Below are positions 25,544 through 26,829 of a stretch of 26,829 bases of DNA, one piece after another (position 1 is the first letter of the stretch; the number at the start of each line of letters is the position of its first letter). The DNA lies in IMG/VR virus record IMGVR_UViG_3300017967_000166, positions 1 to 26,829 of that record; one strand, given 5' to 3'. The translations under genes and the position numbers were made by a program. This stretch comes from a virus. Below the pieces are notes generated by a model. The model did no database searches and was not told where the DNA came from. It worked only from the letters and a program-made list of their open reading frames with translations.

Positions 25544-25569
25544 TATACCCGAAAATTAACCTAGCACAA
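25542..25569 (-). promoter_or_regulatory. Sigma-70-type promoter for the nuclease-terL operon
   Basis: On the minus strand TTGTGC (25564-25569) and TATAGT (25542-25547) are separated by 16 bases. The expected start of transcription, about seven bases past the -10, falls next to the ATG at 25534, giving an mRNA with almost no leader. The -35 is imperfect, so the call is moderate. Confidence 0.55.
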
Positions 25570-25904
25570 CCCCAATGTCCTATGCGTTAACTTACGTTAA
25601 TATCTAAAAATGCCCTCCGCTGTACGGATGAATCCATTGTATATAGCAGGGCGAGGCACTTTGGGGGGTGGGGGGTCGATTTGGCGGGCGCGTCTGTGAG
25701 ATTCGATGCCTGTCTGTGTGCGTATATAGGATGCAGACACATTTAGCCCGTGACCCTTTAACAAGACCGCAGGGATGAGGGCTGCTTTGCTCAGGATGCG
25801 CGTGTGTGTGTGCAATGAACCATTCTTCTGGGGTGGATTGGCAAGGCTGCCTGATGTGTCTTCCCCTATATGTGTGTAATAGAGGGAAGCAGAAGAAGGA
25901 TGGT
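25544..25904. other. Gene-free, G-rich region between TerS and the nuclease
   Basis: No convincing gene is present: the only open frame has a TTG start, no ribosome binding site and low-complexity peptide. Base composition is clearly more GC-rich than the flanking genes. It contains GGGGGG-T-GGGGGG (25663-25675), a hairpin with TGTCTG/CAGACA arms (25711-25739), several TG/CA-alternating runs with TATATA cores (near 25639, 25723, 25868) and the nuclease promoter with an upstream palindrome. The place beside terS is where many phages keep packaging-recognition DNA; that role is an inference here. Confidence 0.6.
25587..25600. promoter_or_regulatory. Palindrome TTAAC-TTAC-GTTAA, candidate operator
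   Basis: A 14-base inverted repeat, TTAAC with four spacer bases and GTTAA, lies 18 bases upstream of the -35 of the nuclease promoter. The same arms and spacing occur at 26403-26416. The symmetry and position fit a dimeric regulator site. The regulator is not in the window. Confidence 0.5.
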
Positions 25905-26318
25905 TTAGTGTTCTGTTTCTTTGACTAGACCGCCGCCGAGTGATTGCAGCAGGTGGTTCAGTTCTGTCTGTAGTTCTTCGTCTGTACGTTGCTTGGTTAC
26001 GTCTTCTACCTTGTGGACTGTCTGGTAGCCTGTACGATCTAGGATGCTATTGATTGCCCCTAACTTGACCGCAGGCGATACCTTGTCATCACTGATGAGG
26101 CTTTGGAGTTTCTCAACCGCCATAGGTACAGCACCGCCCAACGCCTGTCGTGTTGCGTCATCTATCTGGGTGGCTAGTTTCTTCTTGAGTTCGTAAGCCT
26201 GTTGTTCGGCAGTTGCAGCAGAGTACCCCGCACTGATGGCGGACTGTGTTGCGTTGCCCGTCTGACTAAAGTAGTGGACGAATAACTTTTGCTTATCTGT
26301 CAACGTTTTATCGCTCAT
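25905..26318 (-). CDS. terS: Terminase small subunit
   Basis: A 137-residue protein with the terminase small subunit N-terminal DNA-binding pattern: LTDKQKLFVHYFSQTGNATQ followed by SAISAGYSAATAEQQAYELKKKL, a helix-turn-helix, then a helical oligomerisation region (AVEKLQSLISDD, AVKLGAINSILDRTGY) and an acidic tail. It binds the packaging-start DNA and presents it to TerL. It is the first gene of the minus-strand late block, with a promoter whose -10 lies six bases before the ATG and no ribosome binding site, so it is probably read from a leaderless mRNA. Terminase order TerS, nuclease, TerL is unusual only for the inserted nuclease. Confidence 0.9.
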   Translation of the reverse strand: MSDKTLTDKQKLFVHYFSQTGNATQSAISAGYSAATAEQQAYELKKKLATQIDDATRQALGGAVPMAVEKLQSLISDDKVSPAVKLGAINSILDRTGYQTVHKVEDVTKQRTDEELQTELNHLLQSLGGGLVKETEH

Positions 26319-26324
26319 ATCAAC

Positions 26325-26352
26325 ATTATAACCTAAAGTAGTGGCATATCAA
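26325..26352 (-). promoter_or_regulatory. Strong sigma-70-type promoter for terS, leaderless
   Basis: On the minus strand TTGATA (26347-26352) and a perfect TATAAT (26325-26330) are 16 bases apart. The predicted start of transcription, seven bases past the -10, is the A of the terS ATG at 26318. There is no space for a ribosome binding site, so the mRNA would start with AUG. Confidence 0.72.
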
Positions 26353-26373
26353 TATATAAGTGAAAATAAATTC

Positions 26374-26403
26374 TTGCGTACACTCTGGAATGTGTTATAT
26401 AAT
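26374..26403 (+). promoter_or_regulatory. Sigma-70-type promoter for the divergent plus-strand genes
   Basis: TTGCGT (26374-26379) and a perfect TATAAT (26398-26403) are 18 bases apart, and the expected start of transcription is near 26410. The leader then runs about 27 bases to the ATG at 26437, with a ribosome binding site. It is back to back with the terS promoter and overlapped at its 3' edge by the palindrome at 26403-26416. Confidence 0.68.
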
Positions 26404-26416
26404 TAACCTACGTTAA
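26403..26416. promoter_or_regulatory. Palindrome TTAAC-CTAC-GTTAA at the plus-strand promoter, candidate operator
   Basis: Same 14-base inverted repeat as at 25587-25600, differing only in one spacer base. Its first base is the last base of the -10 and it covers the predicted start of transcription, the classical place for a repressor. Binding here would switch off the plus-strand genes. Confidence 0.55.
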
Positions 26417-26436
26417 ACAACAATGAGGTAAACAAC

Positions 26437-26766
26437 ATGGACAACGAAACCATAAAGCAAGCGGTTCAGATGCGTAAGGCGCACTTGAATCTTATCAAAT
26501 GGGCTTTGAACGAAGGCTGCAGCATCAACGTGTATTGCGAGGGTGATGCACTGGTTGAGGGTTCTACAAAGTACACCGAAATCAAAGATCACACCGAATC
26601 AGTGGACATTGCTGAATTAGTGTTCTTCAAGGATGGTGTGCGTAAGGGTTGGGCATTGATCGTCTTTGGCAATGAGGATGATGAATTGGTGTCTGATTAC
26701 ACCGCTAACGATTGGATGGAATCTTGGTGGGAGCAGTTCAACGCAATGTGGGAGGCAACACAATGA
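26437..26766 (+). CDS. Unknown acidic protein, first gene of the divergent operon
   Basis: A 109-residue acidic protein with a helical N-terminus (MDNETIKQAVQMRKAHLNLI), a central beta-like segment (INVYCEGDALVEG, then DIAELVFFKDGVRKGWALIVF) and a Trp-rich C-terminus (WMESWWEQFNAMWEATQ). I do not recognise the family. No membrane segment or catalytic motif is visible. It has a promoter, a candidate operator and a GAGGT ribosome binding site (26425-26429). It starts the plus-strand, probably early, gene set. Its stop overlaps the next ATG as ATGA, so the two are co-translated. Confidence 0.82.
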   Translation: MDNETIKQAVQMRKAHLNLIKWALNEGCSINVYCEGDALVEGSTKYTEIKDHTESVDIAELVFFKDGVRKGWALIVFGNEDDELVSDYTANDWMESWWEQFNAMWEATQ

Positions 26767-26829
26767 AAACGTTTCTAAGAGTATTTGGCGGCCTTGCGGT
26801 CGCCATTGGTCTATTGTCAATCATGGGCA
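26763..26829 (+). CDS. Start of a small membrane or secreted protein, cut by the right edge
   Basis: The visible start reads MKTFLRVFGGLAVAIGLLSI, then MG: two basic residues and a Gly/Ala/Leu hydrophobic run, as in a signal peptide or membrane anchor. The ATG overlaps the previous stop (ATGA) and a strong GGAGG ribosome binding site lies at 26751-26755. Only 22 codons are visible, so no function can be given. Confidence 0.6.
   Translation, partial: MKTFLRVFGGLAVAIGLLSIMG

Noticed and set aside
25597-25815. Minus-strand open frame of 72 codons between terS and the nuclease
   Set aside because: It starts at TTG, has no ribosome binding site, encodes a low-complexity peptide with PPPP and HTHT runs from the G-rich and TG-repeat DNA, and lies in a region of atypical composition. 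Treated as noncoding.
1-26829. tRNA genes, CRISPR arrays, insertion sequences, integrase or attachment sites
   Set aside because: I looked for cloverleaf-like stretches, regularly spaced direct repeats, transposase-like frames and terminal inverted repeats and saw none that stand up.

Overview
This window looks like the late (structural and packaging) half of a short-tailed, podovirus-type phage genome, probably marine. Almost everything is on the minus strand, reading from about 26.3 kb down to 1, in tightly packed operon style. The order is small terminase, a small nuclease, large terminase, portal-associated proteins, portal, scaffold, major capsid, decoration-like protein, tail tube proteins A and B, three internal virion proteins, tail fibre, accessory adhesins and a small membrane protein. 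This is the classic T7-type morphogenesis order. No RNA polymerase, integrase, tRNA or host gene is visible. The marine assignment is an inference: several families (the MAHYAK paralogs, Gly-rich adhesins ending in IVIVRY, the very large polyvalent internal protein, the small MKKGLY protein) are, to my knowledge, typical of marine phages of bacteria. The host cannot be fixed from the sequence.

Region by region: 26319-26829 is a divergent control region followed by the start of a plus-strand gene set (a 109-residue unknown protein and the start of a membrane or secreted protein). 25905-26318 is the small terminase and 25544-25904 is a gene-free, G-rich stretch with a regulatory palindrome and a promoter. 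23829-25543 holds a PDDEXK-like nuclease and the large terminase. 21058-23810 holds two small paralogous proteins on either side of a GNAT-like protein, then the portal and a hidden 45-residue gene. 18493-21058 is the head module, with an unusual folded 165-base leader before the capsid gene. 5872-18437 is the tail tube and ejected-protein module, preceded by a terminator-like hairpin. 28-5850 is the host-recognition module, in which an adhesin-plus-partner cassette is present twice.

Working together: TerS and TerL load DNA through the portal into a capsid built on the scaffold. Tube proteins A and B close the head and form the nozzle. Three internal proteins, including a 2391-residue multi-domain protein with transglycosylase-like and HExxH metallopeptidase-like motifs, are expected to be ejected to breach the envelope. 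The fibre and the duplicated Gly-rich adhesins are expected to bind the host. Eight junctions share a TAATG stop/start overlap, which suggests translational coupling through most of the operon.

The most unusual elements are the folded capsid leader, apparently leaderless promoters for TerS and the nuclease, a repeated TTAAC-N4-GTTAA palindrome in both control regions, the duplicated adhesin cassette and the giant polyvalent virion protein. All family assignments come from reading the sequence; no database search was run.
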